Source of the DNA: CAYWRZ01 sp964460845
GTDB taxonomy: Bacteria > Bacteroidota > Bacteroidia > Flavobacteriales_D > UBA2798
Assembly (NCBI GenBank): GCA_964460845.1
Contig: CAYWRZ010000010.1
Coordinates: 48,546-112,545, forward strand
Direction of reading: 5' to 3'
DNA: 64,000 nt
Numbering within the stretch: position 1 is the first letter of the stretch; each line of letters opens with the position of its first letter. Below are positions 9,249 to 18,263 of this stretch, piece by piece. The translations under genes were made by a program, and so were the position numbers. The notes under the pieces were generated by a model. That model was not told the origin of the DNA. It saw nothing but the letters and a program-made list of their open reading frames with translations, and ran no database searches.

Positions 9249-10406
9249 TTATTCGGTCCAGGACTTGTAATACTTGCCATCGTCTATGCGCATGGCTTCT
9301 TCGGTGACCATCAGCGGACGGAAGGTGTCGATCATCACGGCAAGCTCTTGTGTTTCGGTTTGCCCGATGCTGCGTTCCATTGCTCCCGGCGCAGGGCCGT
9401 GCGGAATACCTTTCGGGTGCAGGGTGATGTGGCCCTGTTCGATGTTGTTCCGGCTCATAAAGTCACCGTCCACGTAATACAGCACTTCATCGCTGTCGAT
9501 GTTGCTGTGGTTGTAGGGTGCGGGAATGGAGTCGGGGTGATAATCGTACAGGCGCGGACAGAAAGAACAGATCACGAAAGCACCTGTTTCGAAGGTTTGA
9601 TGCACGGGTGGGGGTTGGTGTACCCTTCCTGTGATGGGTTCGAAATTGTGGATCGAGAATCCGTAAGGGAAATTGTAGCCGTCCCATCCTACCACATCGA
9701 AGGGATGCGTGGCATACACTACTTCATGGATATGGCCTTCTTTTTTGATTTTGATCACAAAGTCGCCTTTTTCATCGAAAGTTTCGAGCTCGGTGGGCAG
9801 CTTGAGGTCGCGTTCGCAGAAAGGAGAGTGTTCGAGCAGTTGGCCAAAGCTGTTGCGGTACCTTTTGGGGGTGTAAATGGGATGGATCGATTCCAAATAG
9901 AGCAGACGGTTGTCTGTGGTGTCAAATTCTATCTGGTAAATCATACCGCGTGGAATGATGAGGTAATCGCCGTATTCGAAGGGAATATTCCCCATGAAAG
10001 TGCGGAGCTTACCGCTGCCTTTGTGGACAAAGATCATTTCATCGGCATCGGCATTTTTGTAGAAATACTGCGTAAGCGATTGGGTGGGCGCGGCCAGCCC
10101 TATCAGCACATCGTTATTGACCAGCAAGAGCTTGCGGCTTTCTAAAAAATCGCTGGCCGGAGCTACGTCAAAGCCTTTGAGCAGCATCGATTTGATGTTG
10201 TGCGCTTCGGCGATTTTGGGTGCAACGCTATACGAGCGGAGTATTTCTTTCACCTGCGTAGGACGGTGCACGTGGTACAGCAACGACGACATTCCGCTGA
10301 AGCCTTCTGTGCCGAAAAGCTGCTCGTAAGCCAGCCGATCGCCCGAGGGGCGGAAAACCGTGTGCCGTTTGGCGGGTATGTTTCCGAGTTTATGGTAAAC
10401 AGGCAT
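9249..10406 (-). CDS. hmgA: homogentisate 1,2-dioxygenase
   Basis: Opens the aromatic ring of homogentisate to maleylacetoacetate, using Fe(II). The 385-residue protein is of the shorter Bacteroidota type. Visible landmarks are GWDGYNFPYGFSIHNFEPITGR, NHSNIDSDEVLYYV (His and Glu of the iron site) and HPKGIPHGPAPG (the third ligand, His). It starts with PVYHKLGNIPAKRH, matching homologues. First gene of a two-gene operon with hppD. The remaining steps (maleylacetoacetate isomerase, fumarylacetoacetase) are not in this window. A promoter candidate lies about 170 bp upstream, leaving a long leader. Confidence 0.94.
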   Translation of the reverse strand: MPVYHKLGNIPAKRHTVFRPSGDRLAYEQLFGTEGFSGMSSLLYHVHRPTQVKEILRSYSVAPKIAEAHNIKSMLLKGFDVAPASDFLESRKLLLVNNDVLIGLAAPTQSLTQYFYKNADADEMIFVHKGSGKLRTFMGNIPFEYGDYLIIPRGMIYQIEFDTTDNRLLYLESIHPIYTPKRYRNSFGQLLEHSPFCERDLKLPTELETFDEKGDFVIKIKKEGHIHEVVYATHPFDVVGWDGYNFPYGFSIHNFEPITGRVHQPPPVHQTFETGAFVICSFCPRLYDYHPDSIPAPYNHSNIDSDEVLYYVDGDFMSRNNIEQGHITLHPKGIPHGPAPGAMERSIGQTETQELAVMIDTFRPLMVTEEAMRIDDGKYYKSWTE

Positions 10407-10572
10407 AAGATTCGGTTAAAAAAGTTGAACGAACAAGCGTTGAATAGGGTCATAACCCTGTAAAACAGGCATAAGCTGTCTTGCGGCCGGGTTCATTCCG
10501 GATTACGCTTGGTGATGCGCTTCAGGTTTGTGTACTGAAACCGTGAAGAAGTGTAAAGGGGCCGCATAGCTA

Positions 10573-10603
10573 CAAATGTAAAAAACGGGCAGGGCAAATG
10601 CAA
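10573..10603 (-). promoter_or_regulatory. candidate promoter for hmgA-hppD
   Basis: Reading the minus strand, TTG at 10603-10601 is followed after 20 bp by TACATTTG at 10580-10573, a full match to the Bacteroidota -7 box TAnnTTTG. A transcript from here would have a leader of about 160 bases. That leader includes a 5-bp palindromic hairpin (AGGGT-CATA-ACCCT, 10446-10459), possibly an operator. Confidence 0.4.
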
Positions 10604-10609
10604 GCCTGA

Positions 10610-11671
10610 TTAAGGCTCTTCGGGTGTTTTCTGCAAGCGGATAATTTCGCCCAAATTGGGGCGCAGACGACTTTTAAACACCGCATGGGCATGTAGCTTG
10701 CGCGCGCCCCGGCGCAAATTTTTCTGTGCTTCTTCGGGCATCAGCGCAATATCCTTGCAGGTTGGTGTACAGCAGCCATTGTACAATTCACGGCAGTTGT
10801 CGCACTGGATAAAGAGCAGGTGGCAATCGTCGTTACGGCAATTGGTATGGTTGTCGCAGGGAGCGCCGCATTGGTGGCAGGAGGCAATCACGTCGTCGGT
10901 AATACGCTCGCCCATGCGCTGGTCAAAGACAAAGTTTTTGCCGATAAAACGGGAAGGCAGGTTTTCATTTTTCAACTGACGCACGTAGTCGATAATACCA
11001 CCATGCAGTTGGTTCACGTCTTTAAACCCGTGGTGGCGCAGGTAAGCGCTGGCTTTTTCACAACGGATGCCACCGGTGCAGTAGAGCAGCACCTTTTGCT
11101 CCTCTTTCCCTTTAAGCTCATCGAGCACCATAGGAAGCTCTTCTTTGAAAGTATCGGCCGGCGGACAGATAGCGCCTTCAAAACGCCCCACTTCGCTTTC
11201 GTAATGGTTGCGCATATCGACCACGATAGTGTCGGGTTGGTTGAGTGCTTCGTTAAATTCGCGGGCCGAGAGGTGCGTGCCTACGTTGGTGACATCGAAT
11301 GCGCTGTCGTCGAGTCCGTCGGCTACGATTTTATGCCGCACCTTTACGATAAGCTTCAGAAAAGATTTGCCATCGTCTTGTACCGCGATTTTGAACGGAA
11401 TATCGCGAAATTCCTCGCGCGCGAAAAGTTTTTCGCGAAACGTATCAAGGTGGTGTTCGGGTACGCTCAACTGGGCGTTAATACCTTCTTTGGCCAGGTA
11501 GATGCGTCCGAGCACACCCAGCTCCTGCCATTCGGCATAAAGCGTATCGCGCAGCATGTCGGGCTCGTTGAGGATGACATACCGGTAAAAGGAAAACGTA
11601 ATGCGCCTGAAAGGTTCGGCTTCGAGCTGGCGCAATAAAGTGGCTTTGTCGTATTTGTTGTGAAGGGCCAT
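10610..11671 (-). CDS. trhO: tRNA uridine(34) hydroxylase, rhodanese family
   Basis: Oxygen-dependent hydroxylation of uridine 34 in tRNA, the first step of 5-alkoxyuridine formation (the E. coli YceA/TrhO family). About 353 residues from the ATG at 11671; an alternative ATG lies 9 bases upstream. The N-terminal acylphosphatase-like region is followed by a rhodanese domain with the active-site loop YCTGGIRCEKA. A Cys-rich C-terminal part (CHQCGAPC, CRNDDC, CDNC, CCTPTC) closely matches E. coli YceA. Monocistronic; the divergent threonine dehydrogenase gene starts about 115 bp away. On the minus strand TAAATTTG (11708-11701) fits a -7 box. Confidence 0.93.
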   Translation of the reverse strand: MALHNKYDKATLLRQLEAEPFRRITFSFYRYVILNEPDMLRDTLYAEWQELGVLGRIYLAKEGINAQLSVPEHHLDTFREKLFAREEFRDIPFKIAVQDDGKSFLKLIVKVRHKIVADGLDDSAFDVTNVGTHLSAREFNEALNQPDTIVVDMRNHYESEVGRFEGAICPPADTFKEELPMVLDELKGKEEQKVLLYCTGGIRCEKASAYLRHHGFKDVNQLHGGIIDYVRQLKNENLPSRFIGKNFVFDQRMGERITDDVIASCHQCGAPCDNHTNCRNDDCHLLFIQCDNCRELYNGCCTPTCKDIALMPEEAQKNLRRGARKLHAHAVFKSRLRPNLGEIIRLQKTPEEP

Positions 11672-11785
11672 ATTTTGCATGAATATGGAGTTAGAAGATG
11701 CAAATTTACCAAACTTTTACCGTCTGGCGAGCGCAGCCATTAATCCATGCAGAAAAAAACTATTTTTAGCCCCAAAATAGAACAG

Positions 11786-12736
11786 ATGGCAGCTACCGAA
11801 AAAATACTCGTGATAGGATCGCGCGGACAGATTGGAACCGAACTGGTTGAAGCGCTTCGTAAGCTATACGGCACTTCGCAGGTTATTGCCTGCGACCTGA
11901 AAGCGAACGATAGCGGAGAAGAATACTACGAGCAGTTGGATGTGCTGGATAAAGCCCGTTTGGGCGAAATTGTCAGAAAACACGGAGTTACGCAAGTTTA
12001 CCTGCTGGCGGCTTTACTTTCTGCCACTGCCGAAAAAAACCCTGCATTTGGATGGGAGCTCAACATGAACAGCCTTTTTCATGTATTGGAGCTGGCCCGC
12101 GAGAAGATTATCCGTAAAGTTTACTGGCCCAGCTCGATAGCCGTGTTCGGCCCTACTACACCCAGGTTAGGTACGCCCCAGCATACTGTGATGGAACCCG
12201 TTACTGTGTACGGTATCAGCAAGCAGGCGGGGGAGCGTTGGTGCGAATATTATTTTCAGAAATACGGCGTAGATGTAAGAAGCTTGAGGTACCCGGGACT
12301 TATAGGATACAAATCCTTACCGGGCGGCGGTACCACCGATTATGCCGTAGATATTTTTCATCAGGCGCTCAAAACGGGCAGTTACGAATGTTTCCTTTCG
12401 GAAAACACCTTGTTGCCCATGATGTACATGGAAGATGCTATCCGTGCGACGATCGAAATAATGCAGGCCGATGCCGATCGGATCAGCATTCGTTCGAGCT
12501 ATAATTTGGCCGGACTCAGCTTTACCCCCGATCAGTTGGCTGCGGCTATTCGCGTGCATATTCCCGAATTCAGGATTAGCTATGCCCCTGATTTTCGTCA
12601 GGCTATTGCCGATAGCTGGCCGCAGGTGATAGACGACAGCGTGGCGCACCGCGACTGGGGCTGGAAACCCGAAACCAATTTGGAAAAGATGGTGGAAAGC
12701 ATGTGGCGTAATTTGCGTGAGCAGGTAAAACATTAA
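11786..12736 (+). CDS. L-threonine 3-dehydrogenase, SDR/epimerase type
   Basis: Oxidises L-threonine to 2-amino-3-ketobutyrate with NAD+. 316 residues from the ATG at 11786, preferred over 11747 because homologues begin just before the Rossmann strand KILVIGSRGQIGTEL (GxxGxxG). Distinctive segments LLSATAEKNPAFGWELNMNSL, WPSSIAVFGPTTP, VYGISKQAGERW (catalytic Tyr-xxx-Lys) and LPGGGTTDYAVDIF match the short-chain-type threonine dehydrogenases described from Flavobacterium/Cytophaga, not the zinc-dependent Tdh of E. coli. The partner glycine C-acetyltransferase (Kbl) is not adjacent here. Confidence 0.92.
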   Translation: MAATEKILVIGSRGQIGTELVEALRKLYGTSQVIACDLKANDSGEEYYEQLDVLDKARLGEIVRKHGVTQVYLLAALLSATAEKNPAFGWELNMNSLFHVLELAREKIIRKVYWPSSIAVFGPTTPRLGTPQHTVMEPVTVYGISKQAGERWCEYYFQKYGVDVRSLRYPGLIGYKSLPGGGTTDYAVDIFHQALKTGSYECFLSENTLLPMMYMEDAIRATIEIMQADADRISIRSSYNLAGLSFTPDQLAAAIRVHIPEFRISYAPDFRQAIADSWPQVIDDSVAHRDWGWKPETNLEKMVESMWRNLREQVKH

Positions 12737-12815
12737 TGCTTTACGCCGTTTTACCGGAAGTTTTATTTTACAGCCTTTCGTTCTACCCTCTGTAAATTCT
12801 CGTTATTTTTGAAAA

Positions 12816-14291
12816 ATGACACAAGCGCTTTACCTCTATAATACCCTCACCCGTAAGAAAGAACGTTTCGAACCGCTTAATCCGCCCTATGTGGGGATGT
12901 ATGTGTGTGGACCTACCGTTTACAGCAATGTACATTTGGGCAATGTGCGTACTTTTCTCACGTTCGACATCGTGTTTCGTTACCTAACCTTTATCGGGTA
13001 CAAAGTGCGGTATGTGCGTAACATTACCGATGTGGGTCATTTGGTGGACGATGCCGATCACGGAGAAGATAAAATAGCGCGTAAAGCCCGTTTGGAAAAT
13101 AAGGAGCCGATGGAGGTCGTGCAGCTTTATACCAACGACTTTCACCGGGTTACCGAGCGTTTTAACCTGCATTCGCCGAGCATAGAGCCTACGGCTACGG
13201 GGCATATCATTGAGCAGATTCGGATGGTGCAGGAAATTTTGGCCAACGGATATGCGTATGAAGTAAACGGTTCGGTCTATTTCGATGTGCTGAAATACAA
13301 CGAGGATAAAAAAGATTACGGAATCCTTTCGGGTCGTGTGCTTGACGAGCTGCTTGAAAACACGCGCGATAACCTTGAAGGGCAGGGAGAAAAGAAAAAC
13401 CCGTATGATTTTGCGCTTTGGAAAAAGGCTGAAAAGGGGCATATCATGCGTTGGCCTTCGCCCTGGGGCGAAGGATTTCCGGGCTGGCACCTGGAGTGTT
13501 CGGCGATGAGCACGCGGTATTTGGGCGAAACGTTTGACATTCACGGCGGTGGTATGGACTTGAAGTTTCCGCATCACGAATGTGAGATTGCACAGAACGT
13601 GGCCTGCACCGGCGAAAAGCCCGCACGTTATTGGATGCACGGTAATATGCTGACCGTGAACGGGCAGAAAATGAGCAAGGCTTTGGGTAATTCGTTCCTT
13701 CCCGATCAGTTGGTGTCGGGCGATCATCCCTTGCTGGATCAGGGCTATTCCGAAATGACCGTACGTTTTTTCATGCTCCAATCGCATTATGCCAGCACCC
13801 TCGACTTTTCGAACGAGGCGTTGAAAGCGGCAGAAAAAGGCTATAAAAGGCTGATGGCTGCGGTCGATACATTGGATCGGATCAAAGCTTCGGAGGTTTC
13901 TGAAACTGATATTCCGGCTTTTGTGCAGCGTTGTTACGAAGCCATGAACGATGATTTTAATTGTCCGGTATTGATAGCCCAGCTTTTTGAGGGCGTGCGC
14001 ATCATCAACAGCGCAGCAGAATTGAAGTTGAAGCTTACCGCTCAGGATTTGGACACCTTGAAAAACGCGTTTACGGGTTTTGTGTTTGACGTGCTGGGTT
14101 TTCGTCGCGAAACGGCCGGAGGACAAAATACCGAGCTGGTAGAGGGCTTAATGCAAGCGTTTATTGCGCTTCGTCAGCAGGTAAAGTCTGAAAAAAATTA
14201 CGCGTTGGCAGATGCCATTCGTGATCGCCTAAAAGAAGCGGGCATAGTGCTGAAAGACACCAAAGAAGGGGTCGAGTGGAGTTTGGAATAA
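12816..14291 (+). CDS. cysS: cysteinyl-tRNA synthetase
   Basis: Class I aminoacyl-tRNA synthetase charging tRNA-Cys. 491 residues. The HIGH-type signature is HLGN (in CGPTVYSNVHLGNVRTF) and the KMSKS signature is KMSKALGN. The zinc ligands of the family are visible: Cys of VCGPT, Cys of WHLECSAMS, and His/Cys of FPHHECEIAQ. The DALR/anticodon-binding C-terminus is complete. A TATTTTTG at 12804-12811 fits a -7 promoter box a few bases before the ATG. Noteworthy context: a Cys-codon attenuator elsewhere in this window (about 60.1 kb) would sense the charged tRNA this enzyme makes. Confidence 0.96.
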   Translation: MTQALYLYNTLTRKKERFEPLNPPYVGMYVCGPTVYSNVHLGNVRTFLTFDIVFRYLTFIGYKVRYVRNITDVGHLVDDADHGEDKIARKARLENKEPMEVVQLYTNDFHRVTERFNLHSPSIEPTATGHIIEQIRMVQEILANGYAYEVNGSVYFDVLKYNEDKKDYGILSGRVLDELLENTRDNLEGQGEKKNPYDFALWKKAEKGHIMRWPSPWGEGFPGWHLECSAMSTRYLGETFDIHGGGMDLKFPHHECEIAQNVACTGEKPARYWMHGNMLTVNGQKMSKALGNSFLPDQLVSGDHPLLDQGYSEMTVRFFMLQSHYASTLDFSNEALKAAEKGYKRLMAAVDTLDRIKASEVSETDIPAFVQRCYEAMNDDFNCPVLIAQLFEGVRIINSAAELKLKLTAQDLDTLKNAFTGFVFDVLGFRRETAGGQNTELVEGLMQAFIALRQQVKSEKNYALADAIRDRLKEAGIVLKDTKEGVEWSLE

Positions 14292-14567
14292 AGGTGCTTT
14301 CGGTTTGAAAGGAAGCCGCGTTTTTTTGTGCAGACGCCCCACCCTCCACCCGGTTACAAGATAAGCCCCACTCCCTTATCCTCCAAGTCTCTTTTCAGCC
14401 ATCCTGAAACTTCGCTTTCCTTTCCCGGCCACCTCCGTTCCGGATTATTGTACCGACATTATTCGTAACTTTGTAGCATTGAACCCACAGGTTTCGGGTG
14501 TGAAACACCGCCTTTTTCCTGTATTGGTTCTCACGTAGAGTCATTAACTGCATAAAAACACCCCATT
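14292..14567 (+). other. intergenic region, long leader of the bacilliredoxin gene
   Basis: There is no gene in these 276 bases. Bases 14325-14440 are unusually pyrimidine-rich. TAACTTTG at 14466-14473 matches the -7 consensus and would give a leader of roughly 90 bases. That leader contains a short hairpin (GGTGT-GAA-ACACC, 14497-14509) followed by CCTTTTTCC. The hairpin is too weak to call a terminator. Confidence 0.4.
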
Positions 14568-14978
14568 ATGTATCCTCCCGATTTAGTAGCCCCCATGAAA
14601 AAAGACCTTACCGATGCCGGTTTTACCGAGCTGCTCGACGCGGCGCAGGTAGATGCCGCCTTGAAAGAGGTGGGCAGCGCATTGGTAATGGTAAACTCCG
14701 TATGCGGCTGTGCGGCCGGTGCGGCGCGTCCCGGAGTAAAGCATTCGCTTGGTCATGCGAAAGTTCCGCAACATCTTTTCACCGTATTTGCAGGAGTGGA
14801 TCGCGATGCGGTCGATCAGGTGCGTAAATACACCCTTCCTTACCCTCCGTCTTCGCCTGCGGTGGCGCTGTTCAAAGACGGCAAGCTGGTGCATTTTCTG
14901 GAGCGTCATCACATCGAAGGGCGCAATGCCGAGATGATTGCCGAAAACCTGAAAGCGGCTTACGACGAATTTTGTTAA
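14568..14978 (+). CDS. BrxA/BrxB-family bacilliredoxin (DUF1094)
   Basis: A thioredoxin-fold protein of 136 residues in the YphP/YqiW family. In Firmicutes these reduce mixed disulfides between proteins and bacillithiol. The active site is CGC (NSVCGCAAGAARPG), as expected for bacilliredoxins. The cis-Pro loop region (YPPSSPAVALFKDGKLV) and the HHIEGRNAEMIAENL motif are complete. Bacteroidota with this gene commonly also make bacillithiol, though no bacillithiol synthesis genes lie here. Ends in a strong bidirectional terminator shared with the convergent dsbD. Confidence 0.92.
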   Translation: MYPPDLVAPMKKDLTDAGFTELLDAAQVDAALKEVGSALVMVNSVCGCAAGAARPGVKHSLGHAKVPQHLFTVFAGVDRDAVDQVRKYTLPYPPSSPAVALFKDGKLVHFLERHHIEGRNAEMIAENLKAAYDEFC

Positions 14979-14996
14979 TCGCTGCGTAGCGAACGT

Positions 14997-15032
14997 AAAA
15001 AGGGGCTGAAAATACTTTCAGCCCCTTTTTTT
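14997..15032. terminator. bidirectional intrinsic terminator
   Basis: A 10-bp perfect stem (GGGGCTGAAA 15002-15011 with TTTCAGCCCC 15016-15025) and 4-base loop, flanked by A5 on the left and T7 on the right. It can serve both the bacilliredoxin gene (+) and dsbD (-). Confidence 0.93.
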
Positions 15033-15059
15033 ATGCGGTTTGAAGAAACGAAGGCAGCT

Positions 15060-17504
15060 TCATTCGCTTACGGCGGTCATTACCGGGCGGTATTCTGTGT
15101 TACCTTCTTTGAAATTTCGGATTCCTTCTTCCAACCAGGTGTGGAACAGCGCAATGGTGCCGTGCTGTTCGTAGCTGGCCGAGCCGTTCATCGTGTTTTC
15201 GGCATGGTCGAGGATAAGGTACATAGGCTGTGAATTGCTTTGGTAGCGGGTTTTTTGGAGGTCGCTCCATTTTTGTCCGGCGGTTTTTATACTGCGCCCA
15301 TCAAATGCAGAGACGTAGTGTTCTGATTCGGGCAGTGCTGTTTTTTCATCTACATACAGCGAAGCGATCACCACCTCGTTGCGCAAAATTTCGAGCACTT
15401 CGGGAGCCGACCATACATTGTCTTCCATGCGGCGACAGTTGACACAGGCCAGTCCGGTGAAATCGATCAGCAGCGGTTTACCGGATAACCTGGCGTATTC
15501 CAGCGCGTGGTGGTAATCGTGAAAAACCACTAATTGGTGCGGACCGTAAGAAGCGTGTTCGGGTAGCTTTTGGTCGGGCGAAGGGCCGGCGGCACCTACT
15601 CCGTAGGGCGATTCGCTGTAGTGCAGGGGGGGCGGGAATCCGGCGATCTTTTTCAGCGGCGCGCCCCACATTCCGGGCAGCAGGTAAATCACGAAAGAGA
15701 AGACCGCCACGGCTACCATTAGTCTTCCGGTCGAAATGTAAGACTGTTCGCCGTCGTGAGCGAGGCGTAATTTACCGAGCAGGTAGAGTCCCCAAAGCGA
15801 AAAGATCGCTATCCAAATAGCAAGGAAGAGCTCGCGTTCGAGCAGGTGCGCCTGAATGACGAGATCGGCATTGGAGAGAAATTTGAAAGCCAGCGCCAGT
15901 TCCAAAAAGCCAAGACTTACTTTCACCGTGTTGAGCCATCCGCCCGATTGCGGCATAGAATTAAGCCATCCGGGGAAAATAGCAAACAGCATAAACGGCA
16001 GCGCCAGTGCCATCGAGAAGCCGAGCATTCCCATAAAGGGCCCCATAAATCCGAGGTCGCTCACAATCACCAGCAGGTTACCTATAATAGGACCGGTACA
16101 GGAAAACGAAACCAGCGCCAGGGTGAAGGCCATGAAAAAGATGCCGATGAGTCCTCCGCGATCGGCTTGCTTGTCGGCAGCATTTATCCAGGAGCTGGGC
16201 AGTACAATATCGAAAGCGCCTAAGAAAGAAAGGGCGAATACGATAAGCAGCACAAACAGCGCGAGGTTAAAATAGATATTCGTAGAAAGCGCGTTAAGCG
16301 CATCCGAGCCGAAGATCGCGCTTACAGCCAAACCGAGCGATACATAAATAGCGACAATTGAAAAGCCGTAGATGAGCGCGTTGGAAACGGCTTTTTTCCT
16401 CGACTTGCTCGTTTTCATGAAGAAGCTCACCGTCATCGGAATCATCGGAAACACGCAGGGTGTGAGCAGGGCTACAAATCCGCTGAGGAAAGCGGCCAAA
16501 AAAATCAGCAGCAGCGAGGTATCTGCTTTAGCGGCTCCATCGGCTTTGGCTTGATGGAGGTTGGCCGGAATGACAAACGCTTCGGATCGTTCGAGCCATT
16601 GGTCGTCAGAAGCGGCCGAGTAAGAAAGGTTTATTTCTACCGAAGCCATTTTGAGAGAGTCTTCGGGCAGCACTTTCAGGCGTTGCACAAAATGAATTTC
16701 TTTGTCGAAGCCACGGAACTTGCCTTTTGCGAACGAGCGCTGCACCGCTTTTTCGGTGTCAAACTGCCACTCGCCTTCGCGGGTAAATCCTTCGGGAAGC
16801 CGTATATCGATGCGGGTGGGTACAGCAATATTTTTTTCTTCGGGCGAGAGCAGTATCCATTCCGAATCGGGTTTGGCGCTGAGGTCGAGCTCATAAGTAG
16901 AAGCGTCTATTTTTCGGATAAACAGCGACCAGGCTATCGGTTTTTGTTCGGCATCGTGCTTGGGTGCGACGCTCGCTTCAGGGTTGGATTCAGCATCGGA
17001 AATAGAAGGTGTTTCCGTAAGGGGTTCCCTTTTTTCGGCGCAATCATGTCCTTTCACCGCGAAAGAGAAATTTACATCTTCGGGCGGCAGGCAGGTATTG
17101 TCGTTGCAGGCCATGTAGGTAAGGAAGCCCTTTAGCTCAAAACCGCTTGCCGAATGCAGTTGTATTTTTTGACGGAACACGACCTGTTTTTCGAAATCGA
17201 ATACTTCTATTCCGAACACCTCTTCAAAATGCACCTTGGGAGCGGGTTCTTGCGTGGGACCGAGCAAGGTATATTTCCCGTTTTTTTCAAACTCGAACGA
17301 AGTGGCTACGGGGCCGCCGTCGGGTGTATGTTGCGAATAAATATGCCAGCCGGCATCGATACGTGCGGTAAAGCGTAATTCCGCTTCACATCCGTTTTGT
17401 TTGATTTCGTAGCTCCACTTCACGGGCTGTTGTATTTGCGCAGTAGCCGGTGGCAGCGGAAAAAGCAGAAAAGAAAGCAGGAAAATCAGGATTCCGTGGC
17501 GCAT
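15060..17504 (-). CDS. dsbD: protein-disulfide reductase DsbD (three-domain, with duplicated N-terminal region)
   Basis: Transfers electrons from cytoplasmic thioredoxin across the inner membrane to periplasmic thiol proteins. About 814 residues from the ATG at 17504, chosen because it starts the signal peptide (RHGILIFLLSFLLF); the frame is open upstream. Domains in order: a DsbD N-terminal immunoglobulin-like domain (about 25-155) with its Cys pair in YMACNDNTCLPPEDV; a second, divergent domain of similar layout lacking that Cys pair (about 190-330); the polytopic CcdA-like core (LTPCVFPMIPMTVSFF and FSCTGPIIGNLL, each with a redox Cys); and a C-terminal thioredoxin-like domain with CVNC. 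The extra middle domain makes it longer than E. coli DsbD. 38 bp downstream of a paralogous single-domain gene. Confidence 0.94.
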   Translation of the reverse strand: MRHGILIFLLSFLLFPLPPATAQIQQPVKWSYEIKQNGCEAELRFTARIDAGWHIYSQHTPDGGPVATSFEFEKNGKYTLLGPTQEPAPKVHFEEVFGIEVFDFEKQVVFRQKIQLHSASGFELKGFLTYMACNDNTCLPPEDVNFSFAVKGHDCAEKREPLTETPSISDAESNPEASVAPKHDAEQKPIAWSLFIRKIDASTYELDLSAKPDSEWILLSPEEKNIAVPTRIDIRLPEGFTREGEWQFDTEKAVQRSFAKGKFRGFDKEIHFVQRLKVLPEDSLKMASVEINLSYSAASDDQWLERSEAFVIPANLHQAKADGAAKADTSLLLIFLAAFLSGFVALLTPCVFPMIPMTVSFFMKTSKSRKKAVSNALIYGFSIVAIYVSLGLAVSAIFGSDALNALSTNIYFNLALFVLLIVFALSFLGAFDIVLPSSWINAADKQADRGGLIGIFFMAFTLALVSFSCTGPIIGNLLVIVSDLGFMGPFMGMLGFSMALALPFMLFAIFPGWLNSMPQSGGWLNTVKVSLGFLELALAFKFLSNADLVIQAHLLERELFLAIWIAIFSLWGLYLLGKLRLAHDGEQSYISTGRLMVAVAVFSFVIYLLPGMWGAPLKKIAGFPPPLHYSESPYGVGAAGPSPDQKLPEHASYGPHQLVVFHDYHHALEYARLSGKPLLIDFTGLACVNCRRMEDNVWSAPEVLEILRNEVVIASLYVDEKTALPESEHYVSAFDGRSIKTAGQKWSDLQKTRYQSNSQPMYLILDHAENTMNGSASYEQHGTIALFHTWLEEGIRNFKEGNTEYRPVMTAVSE

Positions 17505-17542
17505 AAGCGGTTGTTTTTCGGCAAGAGGAGTAAGGGAATTAT

Positions 17543-18028
17543 TTAACGTGAAATACGGTTTCCTGCTACGGAAATGCTGAATTCCACGTCTTCGGGTGGC
17601 AGGCATTTGTGGTCGTCGCAGCACATGTACGTAACGTAGCCTTTTACTTCAAATGCTTCTTTCGACAACACCTGAATACGTTGGGTAAAAGTTACTTTTT
17701 GGCTGAAATAGGCCACTTCAAGGTCAAAATTTTCGTCGTGTTTCCTGACAGCCTCGGGCTCTTGTACCTTGTCGATGAGGCGATAATTCTTACTTTCGGT
17801 AAAGGTGAAAGAGGTGGCAATAGGTCCGTCGCCTTTCAGGTGTTGGGAATAAAGGTGCCAGCCTTTGTCGATGAGGGCGGTCAGTTGCAGCTCGGCTTCT
17901 GTGCCTTTTTTGACTGCCGAAAATTCCCATTTTACGGGGCTATCCGAATTGAAGTGATGGGTTTCAGTGCTTGTATTTCGGACAAAAAACAGCACCAGCA
18001 GAAAAGGAAGTATTGAAATTCTTAACAT
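17543..18028 (-). CDS. stand-alone DsbD N-terminal domain protein
   Basis: 161 residues: a signal peptide, then a single domain clearly homologous to the first domain of the adjacent DsbD. Shared landmarks are VKWEFSAVKKGTEAEL, GWHLYSQHL..GPIATSF, and the Cys motif YMCCDDHKCLPPEDV, which matches YMACNDNTCLPPEDV of DsbD. The CxxxxxC redox pair is retained, with an additional Cys next to it. It ends just after the domain, with no membrane or thioredoxin part. Probably a soluble periplasmic electron carrier or substrate adaptor arising by tandem duplication, co-transcribed with dsbD (38-bp gap). The function is inferred from homology only. Confidence 0.85.
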   Translation of the reverse strand: MLRISILPFLLVLFFVRNTSTETHHFNSDSPVKWEFSAVKKGTEAELQLTALIDKGWHLYSQHLKGDGPIATSFTFTESKNYRLIDKVQEPEAVRKHDENFDLEVAYFSQKVTFTQRIQVLSKEAFEVKGYVTYMCCDDHKCLPPEDVEFSISVAGNRISR

Positions 18029-18201
18029 AAGTATTCCGCTTATTTATGCGTAAAAATACGCTTAATTCGTGTTTCTAAGGGAAACAATCTGTTTTACATT
18101 GTTGGAATCCTATATGCTCTTTTCTGTTTTCCGGATCTTTTTTCTGTAAGCGAACACCTGTTTTTTATAGAAAAGAGTTAGATGATAGACTTACATCATG
18201 T

Positions 18202-18232
18202 TTTGTAAAGTAATAGTATAGTATTACTTTTG
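18202..18232 (+). promoter_or_regulatory. promoter of the mobile mystery A/B cassette with embedded operator
   Basis: TTTG at 18202-18205, a 19-bp spacer and TACTTTTG at 18225-18232: a textbook Bacteroidota -33/-7 promoter. A near-perfect 20-bp palindrome (AGTAATAGTATAGTATTACT, 18209-18228; 18 of 20 positions symmetric) lies between and over the two boxes. A second, shorter palindrome TAATA-G-TATTA (18249-18259) with the same half-site lies just before the ATG at 18264. This is the expected arrangement for autorepression by the HTH protein encoded first in the cassette. Confidence 0.75.
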
Positions 18233-18263
18233 TGGAGTTGTTATTAGCTAATAGTATTATTTT

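Noticed and set aside
10250..10453. Phe-rich uORF overlapping the hmgA start as an aromatic amino acid sensor
   Set aside because: It overlaps hmgA out of frame for most of its length and no terminator or alternative stems accompany it.
12984..14126. 380-codon open frame antisense to cysS
   Set aside because: It is a frame shadow of a confidently identified synthetase; composition is Arg/His/Phe-rich without any domain.
14495..14520. Terminator in the bacilliredoxin leader
   Set aside because: The hairpin has only 5-6 bp and the T tract is interrupted.
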